A stretch of 64,000 bases of DNA from Haematobia irritans (Eukaryota > Arthropoda > Insecta > Diptera > Muscidae): assembly GCF_050003625.1 (NCBI RefSeq), contig NC_134398.1:113188145-113252144 (forward strand). The letters run 5' to 3'. This document shows, one piece after another, positions 41,345-53,738 of this stretch. Positions within the stretch are counted from its first letter, which is position 1. The number at the start of each line of letters is the position of its first letter. The position numbers and the translations under genes are program-made. The notes beneath the pieces were generated by a model, which was not told the origin of the DNA, did not search any database, and worked only from the letters and a program-made list of their open reading frames with translations.

Positions 41345-44300
41345 TACACTCAGAGAAGAATGAACCCCGCCACGAGTTAAAATGAACTTACCTGTGAGAA
41401 AATTGAACTTCGTATGTCGCCAAAGAAATTGGTACCAACAGCAAGTTCATAAAGTTATTTCAATTTAAGAAAGAAATTGTACTAACAGCTAGTTAAACAG
41501 TATTTTACTACAATACCTGGTTGGAATTCATGAGTACATTTACATCAAAGGTAAGTTAAAAAAAAACAGTCAACGAATGCATGTAACAGCAATATAGTTC
41601 AAATTTTATTTGTTGGAACAAACTAAAGTACCAACTGTTATACTTTCGAACTTGTAACAAATATGAGTTGTAGGTAGGTAGAGTAAAGAATACACGACGT
41701 TAAGTTGACATTTACTTTCACTTGATTAGTTCTTTATCGAAAATAAGTTTATATTTGCATGCTGTTAATACTATTTTTAATGGTGTTTAGTACACTTGGT
41801 ACACAAATCTGAGTATATTTGCCTTATGTAGGAGTAAAAAGTTTTTACTACTTGAATTACAATGCAATCTCTGTAGGTACTATCATTACTGAGATCAAGT
41901 AAATAAATAGTACGTTTTAATATTTTTTGCTTGTGAGAAAGAATTTTTTAATAATAATTGAAATAACTTGAACTCACATAAAGTGTACATTTTCTAATAT
42001 GGAGGTAAACATGTAATTACATGGAATAGTATTTACTCGTGAATGAGTTAATATATCATGGTACGGAGTTTACAAATTCAATAAGAACATATTAGATAAA
42101 AGTCCAATTGTACTCTCAGAAATACTTTTGGTAATAGCAATAGGTAGAACATTTGTTCATATTAAGTTCAAATATCAAAATCGATGTACTACCGTATAGT
42201 AAATTTTTTCTACCACCCAGCCTGTTTGTAATAAATATGCATTTTTGTCTCTTCATAGAGTTCAATTAAATCTTTATTTTTATAAGGTTCTTTTATAGAA
42301 TTGTAGACAAACATTAATGTAATTATGCTTTAAATTTATATTTATTTTAAGAATTCTATGCTTTTTCATTTTTAGGAAATTATGTAAAGCTTAAATTAAA
42401 TTAAAATTTTATTTAAAAAAACAATTGTTAAATTATGCAATTTTATTATATTTTTGGTTTCTTATAATTGGAATATATACAAAAGTCTTAACTTTTTTAT
42501 TTTATGTACATAAATTTTAATAATTTTTAAATATTAAAATTCAAATCATGCATTGGATTATCAGCTCTTCAAGTCACTGGCCGTCAGATGAGAATATATT
42601 TTTGTAACATATCTGAAAGTAAAACCCAAACAGTAAACCATTTCTCGTTTGAGGATATCCTGTGAGATGGAAAAATATATGTTTAATTTAAGCTGGAAAA
42701 CTAACAAACAATTTGTATTTTTTGAGAAATGAAAAATGTTTAGGAAACATTAAAAAATAATGAATATTTTTACGTTTTATAAATTTTATTATATATTATA
42801 ATAATTTGAACAAAATAAAAAAGAAAAATAATTTTGAATATATACTAGATTAGAAAGGAAAATCAAATTTTATAGTCTTCTAGACTATTAACCACAAGTT
42901 CACATTAAAGATTAAAACATAGCGAAATTGTAAGTGAATAAAAATAAAGAATAAGGACAACGTTAAAATAATGGGACATACAATTTCATGAAAACATATA
43001 AATGTTTGGTATTAATAATATAACGATTTCTATACAAAATAAATGAAGATAAATTATTTTGTCACTTGAAACTATTTTATCATTCAGCTGTTTAATGTAA
43101 CCACTAATAAAGAGGCTTTGGTCTAAGTAAGTATTTTCCATTTAAAATTGTCATGTGAATTGGAGGAGAGACTATGTCTTCTGCTTCTAAAATAATAAAT
43201 TGATCAGTCTCAGGTTCAATGAAATACGATAAATAATGTCTTTCGTAATATAATACCTACATGACGCTCGTAAACACATACCTACAAGCTTTACATAGAA
43301 ATCATATCACTTAAACAAAATTCGATAGAATTAATGTACATGTTGTATTTGTAAAATTTTGATAATTATGTGATTTGCCGGTTTCACTATTTTCCACATA
43401 CTTACCTTCTAAAATTGATATAAATTTTTCTCCATGAAGATTTTTCAAAATTGATTGCAAATTATTTTCTATTATTTTTTCTTCCATTTCACTTCACTTT
43501 AACTTGCACTTCCATAGACAGATAGTTACCGACTGAGAGCTTAGTAGCAACGTATGCACTATTGATGATACACTTTAACAACAGTGATGGCACATGTCCA
43601 TATGTACTGTATATCAGAGGAAGTAGTACGAGACACATGGCATGTGGTACAGAATAATTTAACGATGTCACCAATTAAACATTTTTTTACATAATTTGAT
43701 ATAAAAAAATTTATTAAATTATAATTAAAATTTTTAATTAATGGAATGTTATGACTTTCAAAAACTTGTGTTTCTGCAAACTCCAATACAAGATGGAAAT
43801 CGGCTAAAAGTGTAAGGGAAAATAAAAACATAAGTTGTCATGGCAATGTTGATAAAAGTTGGGGAAAAACAATGGGTCCTATGTGTAGAAGAAAAGTAAT
43901 TTGAAAACACGAAATGAATATTACAAATTAATTAATTTCAAAATATCTACACTGATTTTATAGTTTAGTATCGCGACTGTTGCCTTTCGCTGGGATTACC
44001 ATTTTAATTTTAAAGATTGAATGAAAGAACTTATTGCTTTATTGATGCGTAAAACACTTTCAGCTGATAGTTTGAACAGAGAATATATTGTCCATATCTA
44101 TATTGCTAATTACGAAAAGAAACAAATTTGAAATTGAACTAATTTTAACAAAAAAAGTCAAACAGCGTCTGCCAATTGCTTGGAGAAATGTAAAATATTT
44201 AAACTAGTTGTGAATGTGAACATACTTATGGAGCAACTGCACCTAGCACCAGGGTTTGAAGACCACGAAAAAATTTTGATATTTTTGGTTATATAATGTT

Positions 44301-44811
44301 CTATATTTAAACAAACAAGATCGAATAAGAAACAAAATAACTCAAATATTTTTGGGTATTTTCCCAATTCTGTAGACACTTCATTGTATTTGGGCATTAA
44401 CAGAGGAAAACAATTAGTTCTGTGCTATATTTTCATTAATAGTACCCAAACTATCATTTTCAAACAATACATTGCATACATAACAATAATATGTATGCAA
44501 TGTATTGTTTGTATATTTTAGTCTGTAAGGATTTTTGTATCTATAGACTTAATAAATAAAAAAAAATGTACATAATGTACAAAATTAAGGTACAAAAGGC
44601 CAATGCCAACACAAAGAGATCGGATAGAATATGAAACCTTCTCAATTGCCACAACAGAGAGAATAAAAAGACAAGAGTTTTTTCATTCTCTCTGGCCACT
44701 ATAAGGCAGAGATGCCAGAGTATTAATTTGTTGTATGTAAAGTTGTCAGGCCTGTTCTGGTTTCCACATATCGTCGAGTAATTGAAACGATTTGAAATCG
44801 TGCGTATTATA

Positions 44812-45744
44812 AAGGGTGATTCTTTTGAGGTTAGGATTTTCATGCATTAGTATTTGACAGATCACGTGGGATTTCAGACATGGTGTCAAAGAGAAAGATG
44901 CTCAGTATGCTTTGACATTTCATCATGAATAGCCGAACGATCTGCCACAACGTCGAATTTTCAGTGAATGGGCCCTAGAAAAGTTGGCAGAAAATCCGCT
45001 TTTTTATCGACAAATTTTGTTCAGCGATGAGGCTCATTTCTGGTTGAATGGCTACGTAAATAAGCAAAATTGCCGCATTTTGAGTGAAGAGCAACCAGAA
45101 GCCGTTCAAGAACTGCCCATGCATCCCGAAAAATGCACTGTTTGGTGTGGTTTGTACGCTGGTGGAATCATTGGACCGTATTTTTTCAAAGATGCTGTTG
45201 GACGCAACGTTACGGTGAATGGCGATCGCTATCGTTCGATGCTAACAAACTTTTTGTTGCCAAAAATGGAAGAACTGAACTTGGTTGACATGTGGTTTCA
45301 ACAAGATGGTGCTACATGCCACACAGCTCGCGATTCTATGGCCATTTTGAGGGAAAACTTCGGAGAACAATTCATCTCAAGAAATGGACCGGTAAGTTGG
45401 CCACCAAGATCATGCGATTTGACGCCTTTAGACTATTTTTTGTGGGGCTACGTCAAGTCTAAAGTCTACAGAAATAAGCCAGCAACTATTCCAGCTTTGG
45501 AAGACAACATTTCCGAAGAAATTCGGGCTATTCCGGCCGAAATGCTCGAAAAAGTTGCCCAAAATTGGACTTTCCGAATGGACCACCTAAGACGCAGCCG
45601 CGGTCAACATTTAAATGAAATTATCTTCAAAAAGTAAATGTCATGGACCAATCTAACGTTTCAAATAAAGAACCGATGAGATTTTGCAAATTTTATGCGT
45701 TTTTTAAAAAAAAAAAGTTATCAAGCTCTTAACAAATCACCCTT
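44812..45744 (+). mobile_element. DD41D mariner, deletion derivative, copy 2
   Basis: The ends are AAGGGTGATTCTTTTGAGG and the inverse of AAGGGTGATTTGTTAAG, with TA at 44810-44811 and 45745-45746. The length is 933 bp, as in copy 1, but the internal deletion has different endpoints: here ATGAATAG joins CCGAACGATCTGCC. The sequence is otherwise almost identical to copy 1. Confidence 0.88.
44984..45637 (+). pseudogene. DD41D transposase, copy 2, catalytic domain open
   Basis: The original ATG at 44924 leads into a frame closed by TAG after NVEFSVNGP, because the deletion shifted frame. The catalytic part is open from AENPLFYRQILFSDEAHF to LRRSRGQHLNEIIFKK with the D-D-(41)-D residues intact. 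It differs from copy 1 at one residue (RIL for RIW). Translation could start only at the fortuitous start listed, so function is not expected. Confidence 0.82.
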
Positions 45745-46275
45745 TATTTGTGTGTTCGCACATTCTCAAGATTTCAAATGAAATTTATGTTCAAGGTGTG
45801 GCATCGCAAATCAGGTGAAGGCTTTATTTTGCACACAGAGTGCTTTTCGGTGTTGCCAAACGCTTCATAACTTTAGTGGATAGAATCATACAGAGTATTA
45901 GAAAATTATTAATTTTACCAAGAAATAAACTTCTGATGTGATATTAATTGGTACAAATCAACTCTTATGTGTATTGTCTATTATATCACTTTTCCTTTTG
46001 AACATATTTTGTCGTAATGGTATATATTAAAATATTGAATCGCGCGAACGGAGCTAACCTTTTATGTATGCGTTGTTCATATGTAAACACAACCATAGCG
46101 AAAGGCGAATACTTGTTTTTATTATGGGGAGCCAAAAATTTTCAACGGGACACCGTGACTAGCGGCTAACGGGGAAAATTAAAATCTGAAATATTTCTTT
46201 GCCGATAAATAGGATTTTTTGCTGACAGTATTAATGTATTTGTACCCCGTCGAAAAATGTTTCGCATACCGCCTA

Positions 46276-47710
46276 CACCCAGAAAAAAGTGACCCCTTCT
46301 TTAAGTTAAAATGAACTCATTGTGAAGAAAGTTGAACTTCGTATAGCGCCAAAGACATTTTTATTTGTTTGAACGATGTGATTTTCGTAGAAATTAGGAA
46401 TAATGCATTCCATATATTAGTTAACATTTTCCTATATTTATATACCACTATACTACAGAATGAAAAAATTTAACTAATTTGAATTCATATATGGAATGAT
46501 TTTATTGAAATTTTTTCATTCATTTCGACAAATCTTACACATTTGTGGTAAAACTTTTACTTCATAATTAGGACTGCTTACCTTCGTTTTTAAATACAAT
46601 TTTATTTATTTCTATAAGCAATTTTATCTTCAATAAAAGACATGTTTTATTAATATATTGAATATATTTATTAAGACTCAACAGCATCGAATCTCTTTGA
46701 AATATTAGTTTATTATTCCACTATTTGCAATTTCCGTGTGATATTATCAACTGTAAAACGCACTTTTTCTTCTTCTTGTACTTTTCACTTTTAATAAGTT
46801 GCTGCCTAACGATTTCGTCCTCCTTTTACAATTTCAATACCTACAAATATAAAAAATCATAAAACATTTTTGTTGCAAAAGGTTAGCGTCACTGAATATT
46901 ACCTGATAATTGAAGATTCCAAAAAGAAGACAAATGAAAGGGTTGTTATTCTGCTGGTGTTTTCTTTCTTTATACACTATCACGAACATTGATAGATTTA
47001 TTTAAAAAAACGAAAATTTTTCTCACTAATTTAAAATAACAAATATTTTATATATTTTATTTGTTATTTATTATATTATTTTACCATATTATTTTTTAAC
47101 AATCTCTCCGTATACCAAAACAACGCGATTCCAACTAAAAAAACAACCGACGCGCAAATATATCGATTACACCCACGCGCAAACACATCGATTACGATGA
47201 CAGGTATCGATTACAGGTAGACAATAGAAATTTAGGAAAATTTCCTATATTCTAACAAGTGTGTTTCCTTAAGTTTTGAAAGGATTGCATACTTCTTAGT
47301 ACGAATGAACTAAAATATTTTTCTATGCCAAGTGTTGTTCGTATGTATGAAAAACTTTCTATTATAAAGGAAGTCGCAATTATCATTTTATAAGAAATTT
47401 TACTAATTTTGAGGAAACTTGGTTTTAGTTCGGTTTTTGTTTATTTTTACGAATGCTTTGTTATCGGTGAATAAAATTTTCTTTTTCAGTAGTAAATTCT
47501 TATACCCAGCGAAGAAAATAGTATGAGTAAAATTTCATGCCTTATTCTAGTTAATGAACTATTCCTAACTGCCTACAGTTTAGGATTTTTTTACTGAAAC
47601 GAGTAAATTTTATTATTTTTCACAAAAATTTACCTTAATGGAAATAAAATGGATAAACTATATTGATGAAAATTTTTTCCTTTAGTTTCGAAGGCACTTT
47701 TTTCTGGGTG
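46276..47710 (+). mobile_element. CACCCAG-family element, uninterrupted reference copy
   Basis: It begins CACCCAGAAAAAAGTGACCC and ends GAAGGCACTTTTTTCTGGGTG, flanked by TA at 46274-46275 and 47711-47712. Length 1,435 bp. There is no transposase frame. The left 570 bp match 1466-5836 in reverse and the right 350 bp match 137-475, showing what an uninterrupted member looks like. It also contains ATCGATTACACCCACGCGCA with two ATCGAT motifs near 47163. Confidence 0.75.
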
Positions 47711-48715
47711 TAACGTTATGATTATGTTTACATAAAGATACTTTGTTTGGACGATTTTTTGGAGATTTTACATAAAAACATAGTAACGCTAATTTGGCTC
47801 CTAACGATTCTCTCATATTAAAATTAGTTATATAATACAAAAACGTAAATAATTATTTACCAGTGATATGTTCATACTGTATTGATCAGTAGTTTATATC
47901 AATTCATACTGAATAAGAACTTGTTCGTAGTTCGCTCTTACAAAAATTTAAATTTAACTTCTTTCCTAAGAATTTTTGTAAAAAGTTGTCATCCAATAAA
48001 AATATATCTGCTCATTTTTACAAAATGGAAATATAGTTATTAACTTAAAGGAAGGAAATATCTTCCATATTTGGGAGTACATACGTACTCAGGAATTTAA
48101 TATAACAATATCTAATATTAGTTATTGGTTTACACGTTAAACGGAACTAAGTACCTAATTGTACTAATTATATACTCCACCCGAAAATTTTTGTTCTATT
48201 CATAAATATGACTCACTATTTTTCTGCATAATAGCTAGTGGTATAATATACTCTCAGTCAGTTAAAATTCCTCCCACGCAATATATTTTAACTAATGTTA
48301 AGTAAAAAAGTTTGAACTGTGTCTTATTATGGACTATACACATGATTACGACACTAATTTTTTTGAGACCAGTAAAAAATGCTGTTCTTTCGTAGTTAAA
48401 GCATACTTAATATTAAAATTTTTGTTAAACAAGTGCTTCGTCATAACGAGTAGTTGAATTTAATTAAACCTAAGTAAACTTTTACGATATTTCGGAAAAA
48501 CATATACTCATGACTATGAAATCGGCTTGAGTCCATTTACTTACTAAAGGGAAGGATATGGCGATTCTGAGTGTACTTCAGATAAGTTCATTTTACAACA
48601 ACAAAGTAAATTTTCTTCACTTGTAGGTAAATTTAACTAACTGTAAATAAAAATCATGAACTTACCATTAATATGAAATTTACTCGTAGTTACGATATGC
48701 ATTTTTCTGAGTGTA

Positions 48716-49891
48716 TAAATACTGAATATTGAAACATTTGTGGATTTTTAAAAAACTTGTATCTGGCTAATCTTAGCGCCATTCCTGTTTACTTTGTACC
48801 CATCCTCACTTATCGTATGTTGAAAAAGTTTGAATGATTTTACCATAACCATAATCGAACTAAGAAAAAAATCATTGCCAAGTCTCAACGAAGAACAAGA
48901 AAATTTAAGAACTCATTTGATGGGCTTTATAGCATTTCCGATTAACTAAACAAATATGCACAATTTATTACAATTTGTAACTTCTCTTTGATTTAATTAT
49001 TTATTATCCAAATTTATTCGGTTCTCTTTTATTTTCATTTTAAAATTGAATTGGATGTATTCTTCAATTCCCATACACTGGAACAACGAAAGCCGAAATG
49101 GGTAGTGTATGCAATGTCCAGGCAGGCCATATTTTTTCTTGAGAATGTGAGCACATATGAAGTTCGCTATGAAGACCGTATAACCATAATCATGGGTCGT
49201 ATCCTGCTGTCCTGCTGCGTATTAAATTAACAAAGACACCATGTGGTGTGATGTTACACTTGTGCTCACATCAATGCCGCCTAAACGCCCCTTCACAATC
49301 ATATTTATTATAAAATAATTTGTTAATGTTCATTCCTCTTCGTCTCCTGACCAGTTTTACCTTAAATCTCGTACTGGAACATTTTGTTAGCTGTAAACGC
49401 TTTTGTAGATTTATTTAAATGTAGCAGAGGTATGGATTCTTAATAGATTTCGAAAATATACCCAAAAGCATCAAATGTAGTCCAGTCGAACATGTTTGTA
49501 ACGTATCCCGGTTATTACGATCAGTATTTCAGGTCGACGTATATAACTAACACGAATTTATGGTTATAGTGACATTATATTTGGTCCCTATATCACGATT
49601 TTATTAAATATAAAGTTATCAAACCAAAATGGAAGTAGTTTCTTAAGCACTTGTTTTAATGGGCATCCTGGGATCCTCCATGCATGTGTGTCGACATCCG
49701 ATTAAGTTCTTTTGTTCACGAGGATGTGAAAATGATATTTTTCCACCCTATGCACACAGAGAAGGAATATGAAAGGAATAGGAAATAGCAGACTGTCACT
49801 ACACGTTTCAAGAGTAAAATATGCACATGTTCGTGCAATACTTTTTTAAAATCAGTTTTGTTTCGGAAACTGATATTGCAAAATCGTTATT
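48716..49891. other. Non-coding interval, nothing firmly recognised
   Basis: Mixed-composition DNA. TTCTTGAGAATGTGAGCACA near 49136 is roughly inverse to sequence flanking DD41D copy 2 at 45752-45772. CACACAGAGAAGGAATATG at 49754 resembles the 3615 region. No coding signal. Confidence 0.35.
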
Positions 49892-50054
49892 AGGAGCCAC
49901 CGTGGTGCCTGCGCGCCTTGCATACATGCGTTCAATCCCAGATTCTACCAGTTGTTCAGAGGTGGATTATCCCCTCTCAGTAATGCTGGTCATATTTCTG
50001 AGTGTTTCAAAGCTTCTCTATGTGGTTTCACCACAATGTGGAACGTCGCACACA
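49892..50054 (+). mobile_element. SINE family A (copy 5), internally deleted and 3'-truncated
   Basis: Starts GGAGCCACCGTGGTG and keeps GCGTTCAATCCC (B box), GGTGGATTATCCCCTCTCAG and GTGGTTTCACCACAATGTGG. The A-box region is partly deleted and the LINE-like tail is absent. Confidence 0.75.
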
Positions 50055-50587
50055 GGGTTAGAATAGCCTGTTTTCTTGGATTAATTAAAAAAACAAAAAT
50101 TAAGTATCGTTAAAATTTTTTGCACACGGTTACAGTATATAAAATTCTACATCACTTGTCGTTAAAATAAATGTCACAAGTGGTCTGGTGTTTTTGTAGT
50201 GAAACTTCAAAGTCAAACTTCATAGAAATTTTTGTGCAAAAAAGGCTGAAAAAAGTGAAAACGTTCCCGTTGAAAATTTTATTTATTTTAAAAAGTATTG
50301 TAAAAGTTAAACAATTTTCAATGGAACCATCAAGTTCAGGTTATTTTGCAAATACGTCGTTAACATTTGTGTCTCAAGCTATGTGTGGAAGTGATTTAGA
50401 TGTAGTTATTTATATTGAAAACGCCAAAAAATTAATATTTTAATATTTTAAATGGATATATAGTTATTATTCGTCCACATTCGTGTCATAATTTGTAGTT
50501 TATATTAAAGAGGACATAAATTTGTGTTATATTGCAAAATTTTACGCTGCCCTTTTGTGCTTTTTAGAAGCCATGCATTGTTTAATA
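50055..50587. other. Interval with a weak possible short coding segment
   Basis: A 90-codon frame at 50171-50443 contains an internal ATG at 50321 with the peptide MEPSSSGYFANTSLTFVSQ. The upstream bases (GTGTTTTTGTAGTGAAAC, AAAAAGTGAAAACG) read like a fly 5' leader. I recognise no domain and no transposon signature. It may be a host or transposase first exon, or chance. Confidence 0.2.
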
Positions 50588-51022
50588 AAGGGTGATTCTT
50601 TTGAGGTTAGGATTTTCATGCATTAGTATTTGACAGATCACGTGGGATTTCAGACATGGTGTCAAAGAGAAAGATGCTCAGTATGCTTTGACATTTCATC
50701 ATGAATAGACTTACTAACGAGCAACGCTTGCAAATCATTGAATTTTATTACCAAAATCAGTGGCAGAAAATCCGCTTTTTTATCGACAAATTTTGTTCAG
50801 CGATGAGGCTCATTTCTGGTTGAATGGCTACGTAAATAAGCAAAATTGCCGCATTTGGAGTGAAGAGCAACCAGAAGCCGTTCAAGAACTGCCCATGCAT
50901 CCCGAAAAATGCACTGTTTGGTGTGGTTTGTACGCTGGTGGAATCATTGGACCGTATTTTTTCAAAGATGCTGTTGGACGCAACGTTACGGTGAATGGCG
51001 ATCGCTATCGTTCGATGCTAAC
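50588..51022 (+). mobile_element. DD41D mariner, deletion derivative, copy 3, cut by gap
   Basis: Starts AAGGGTGATTCTTTTGAGG after TA (50586-50587). The N-terminus is MNRLTNEQRLQIIEFYYQNQ, longer than in the other copies, and then joins directly to the codons for AENPLFYRQ with a frame change. The copy reads to RYRSML and stops at the 100-N gap; the 3' end is not visible after the gap. Confidence 0.85.
50760..51022 (+). pseudogene. DD41D transposase, copy 3, partial
   Basis: The catalytic N-terminal part AENPLFYRQILFSDEAHFW to VTVNGDRYRSML is identical to copy 1 over the visible stretch. The helix-turn-helix is largely deleted and out of frame with the catalytic part. The second and third catalytic Asp lie in or beyond the gap. 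Confidence 0.8.
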
Positions 51023-51122
51023 NNNNNNNNNNNNNNNNNNNNNNNNNNNNNNNNNNNNNNNNNNNNNNNNNNNNNNNNNNNNNNNNNNNNNNNNNNNNNN
51101 NNNNNNNNNNNNNNNNNNNNNN
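51023..51122. other. Assembly gap (100 N)
   Basis: Exactly 100 N, the usual placeholder for a gap of unknown size. The left side is mid-mariner. The right side is family B repeat with no mariner remainder, so at least about 480 bp are missing or the join is wrong. Confidence 0.98.
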
Positions 51123-51149
51123 AATCTTATATTTGCCTCACCTTCACTC

Positions 51150-51385
51150 ATAATATCCTGCATATACATATATTATTGGATACTGCCGGAACATTATTAT
51201 GTTTGTTTTATGTGAACATATTATATGTTTGGAAGCATTTTGAGTCCAAAAATATTATATGCTTGAAAAAATTCTCTCCCAAAGAAGATTGTGCTCATTC
51301 CCTCGCATAATTTTCACTTCCACGATTTTTTTTTAGTTTTTGGCACCTTTTTCTGTAATACAAATAATGTTGAAAGAAATAGACA
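51150..51385 (-). mobile_element. Family B repeat, body (minus strand)
   Basis: Reverse of the body at 14860-15060: ATTATATGCTTG, GAAGATTGTGCTCATTCCC, CACCTTTTTCTGTAATAC. The tRNA-like head is not visible. Confidence 0.6.
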
Positions 51386-51412
51386 ATTATCGTTATAAGT
51401 TATATTTATATT

Positions 51413-51475
51413 TAGTTTAACATACATTAACATACATTAAACATACATTTAACATACATTAAACATACATTTGTT
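51413..51475. repeat. ACATACATTAA short tandem repeat
   Basis: Five to six imperfect units of ACATACATTWA directly upstream of a family C head; the copy at 14342-14640 has only one such unit beside its head. Confidence 0.8.
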
Positions 51476-51690
51476 TGCCACGTGGAGCAGTGGTTAGCAT
51501 GTCCGCCTTGCATGCAAAGGGTCGTGGGTTCAATCCCTGCTCCGACCGAACACCAATCCTTTTTTAATTTACACATTTATATTTATAATATATTAAATTT
51601 TTATAATCACCCCTCGAAATGTGGGTTATTAAATATTTAAGTCAGAAAAGGACAGTGCTTGATATAAACGAAATGGACTAAGTTTTTGGA
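51476..51690 (+). mobile_element. tRNA-headed repeat, family C (copy 2)
   Basis: Head GAGCAGTGGTTAGCATG with B box GGGTTCAATCCC, then GACCGAACACCAAT. An AT-rich body ends GTGCTTGATATAAACGAAAT. It is shorter than family A and lacks the LINE tail. Confidence 0.7.
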
Positions 51691-51982
51691 TACTTAAATA
51701 TATTGTGTTTAAAAATATATATATTGTGTTTAAAAATTGTGCCCGAAACACATTTTTTTTTATATATGAAAAACATATTTTTCTAACAGTGCATAGTTGC
51801 GTGGATGGCTAATACTAACAAAATGAATGTGGTAAAATCTTACCTTGTCGGGCAAAAACAAACAATTTTGCTATCGAAAAACAAATGGGTATACCACATT
51901 TGCTGCACATACTCTACACCAGCGCTTCCCACATATGGGGGGCTCCAAGTTCAAGAAAACATCAATACCACCAACGAACGTA

Positions 51983-52292
51983 CACTGAAAAAACGCATGC
52001 CCGGGTCCAAAGATTTTGTCTTTACACTAATGATTTTGGTATATATTCCGAGCCAAAGAAGCGGAGAATTGTAAGGATACATTCCGGACCCAATTATCTT
52101 TTAAATTTGAGTTTTACGTACTTGATTCTAGGAAACAAATATTAATTTATTAATTTTTCAACTTCTTCTTCATGTGCTATCAAAGGCGAAGTAAAAACCT
52201 TTATATCAGAGATGTGTGTCTTCTAAGCAAAATTCGCATTCGTATTTTAAGGACATGAAATTTTTTTTGACCTCACGACACTATTTTTTGTC
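51983..52292. mobile_element. CACTGAAAAA MITE, copy 3, deleted
   Basis: Begins CACTGAAAAAACGCATGCCC after TA. Shares TTCCGAGCCAAAGAAGCGG and CCTCACGACA with the others. The interior is shortened and the right terminus is mutated beyond recognition. Confidence 0.6.
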
Positions 52293-52400
52293 ATTTCGAG
52301 ATATTCACTCTTATTTCTGAAGTCGCCCTCACTCTCGCCGTCGCTTTTTCACGTCTGTCGCTTTTAAGTCGTTTCGTCATTAATTTAGTATTCCTGTAGA

Positions 52401-52402
52401 GT

Positions 52403-52440
<38 letters not shown>

Positions 52441-52441
52441 T
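52401..52441. repeat. (GGCGAC)n/(GAC)n microsatellite
   Basis: Repeated GGCGAC then GAC units adjacent to the left end of the GCGAC-rich element; probably grew from its subterminal GCGACGGCGAC motif. Confidence 0.9.
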
Positions 52442-52957
52442 TACTTTTTGTACCAATTACAATACTCGGTAATAAAAGGCCGACATCATAGACCAAGGAA
52501 GGTATAGACAACGAAAGTGAATTCACAACGCTATAGTTTGTCTGCACACCGTAGATGGCTCTTTTCGTCTGCAAATGAGTGATTTTTTAAATTTTGTTTT
52601 CGTTACTTTGTTCTCTTGTTGAAACACCAAATATTTTAAAAGCGTACACAATTCTATCCACACCTTTTTTGTAATGTACACCTTTATTGTAATCAATCAA
52701 GAAAAAATATTTAATTTGATGCGGGAAAAATGTGGATATTTATATTCAAGGACGGTAAAAGCTTTCCAAACTATAAAAATGGCGACGTCGCTGAGATCAA
52801 TGCCACAAGGATCATAGTGAAAGGAAACAATCAGCTGATGTGCAAAACTGAATTTTAATTATTTGCGTTTAAACTGCTGTTTGTTTGTAATCCAATTTTG
52901 ACTTGGAAAATCAAAATAAATGATAAATTTGACTCGGGAAATGATTTACATTATCTA

Positions 52958-53738
52958 GGTTAGGTTAAAGTGGCTGCCCGATTAAATTTCAGGCTCACTT
53001 AGACTATTCAGTCCATTGTGGTACCACATTTAACTAAAAGTACCTATTACATATGGGCACTTCTAGTCTTAACCACTGAACCTTCTCTATTATTTACTTT
53101 TGTTGAACCAACCAGATTGCTCCAAAAACATTAACAATCTAAAGCTATATGCTCCTAAAATTCGCTTACGCCTTACATAAAGGTTAGGTTAGGTTATGTG
53201 GCAGCCCGATGTATCAGGCTCACTTAGACTATTCAGTCCATTGTGATACCACAGTGGTGAACTTCTCTCTTATCACTGAGTGCTGCCCGATTCCATGTTA
53301 AGCTCAATGACAAGGGACCTCCTTTTTATAGTCGAGTCCGAACGGCGTTCCACATTCCAGTGAAACCACTTAGAGAAGCTTTGAAACCCTCAGAAATGTC
53401 ACCAGCATTACTGAGGTGGGATAATCCACCGCTGAAAAACTTTTTGGTGTTCGGTCGTAGCAGGAATCGAACCCACGACCTTGTGTATGCAAGGCGGGCA
53501 TGCTAACCATTGCACCACGGTGGCGCCTTACACAAAAAGCAGGACACTCACACAAGAGGTGTTTAATTGATTACTTTTCCTCCACATCATGACAGCTTAT
53601 ACAATAGCCATTATTCTTCGCACATATAGTTTTTGCAAATTCGCCTATCAGGCAGCGACCCGTTATAGCAGATATCAGGAGTGCTATCTGACGCCTTGAG
53701 AACACTAGCATATCTAGTGAGCGTTTTAAGTTTAAATT
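52958..53738 (-). mobile_element. LINE 3'-end fragment (5'-truncated), split by a SINE
   Basis: Matches the last roughly 440 bp of the LINE at 26600-31574, including the ORF2 C-terminus (CISCHDVE-like, CECPAFCVRR) and the 3' UTR with CCTAA-type tail at 52958. It has a roughly 36-bp internal deletion. A family A SINE at 53182-53524 interrupts it. It is inserted in the GCGAC-rich element; compared with the copy at 61506-62880, about 65 bp of target sequence is missing. Confidence 0.85.
53182..53524 (-). mobile_element. tRNA-derived SINE, family A (copy 6)
   Basis: Full length and well preserved: on the minus strand GCCACCGTGGTGCAATGG, B box GGGTTCGATTCC, body and tail ending CACATAACCTAACCTAACC. 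It is flanked by a 12-bp duplication GCCTTACAYAAA (53170-53181 and 53525-53536, one mismatch), inside the LINE fragment. Confidence 0.93.

Larger units (their letters stand above)
41347..48713. mobile_element. CACTCAGAGAAG element or cluster of related elements
   Basis: CACTCAGAGAAGAATGAACC begins at 41347 after TA, and the inverse of CACTCAGAAAAATGCATATC ends at 48713 before TA. The first 100 bases resemble the CACCCAG family end at 46276 (shared GTTAAAATGAACT, TTGAACTTCGTATRKCGCC). Related ends also occur at about 42115, 48250 and 48577, so this may be several nested copies and not one large element. A DD41D mariner and a CACCCAG element lie inside. The rest (42300-44800) is very AT-rich with no supported protein. 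Confidence 0.4.

Noticed and set aside
52380..52574. Arg-rich 64-codon frame
   Set aside because: Created by the GGCGAC/GAC microsatellite; not a protein.
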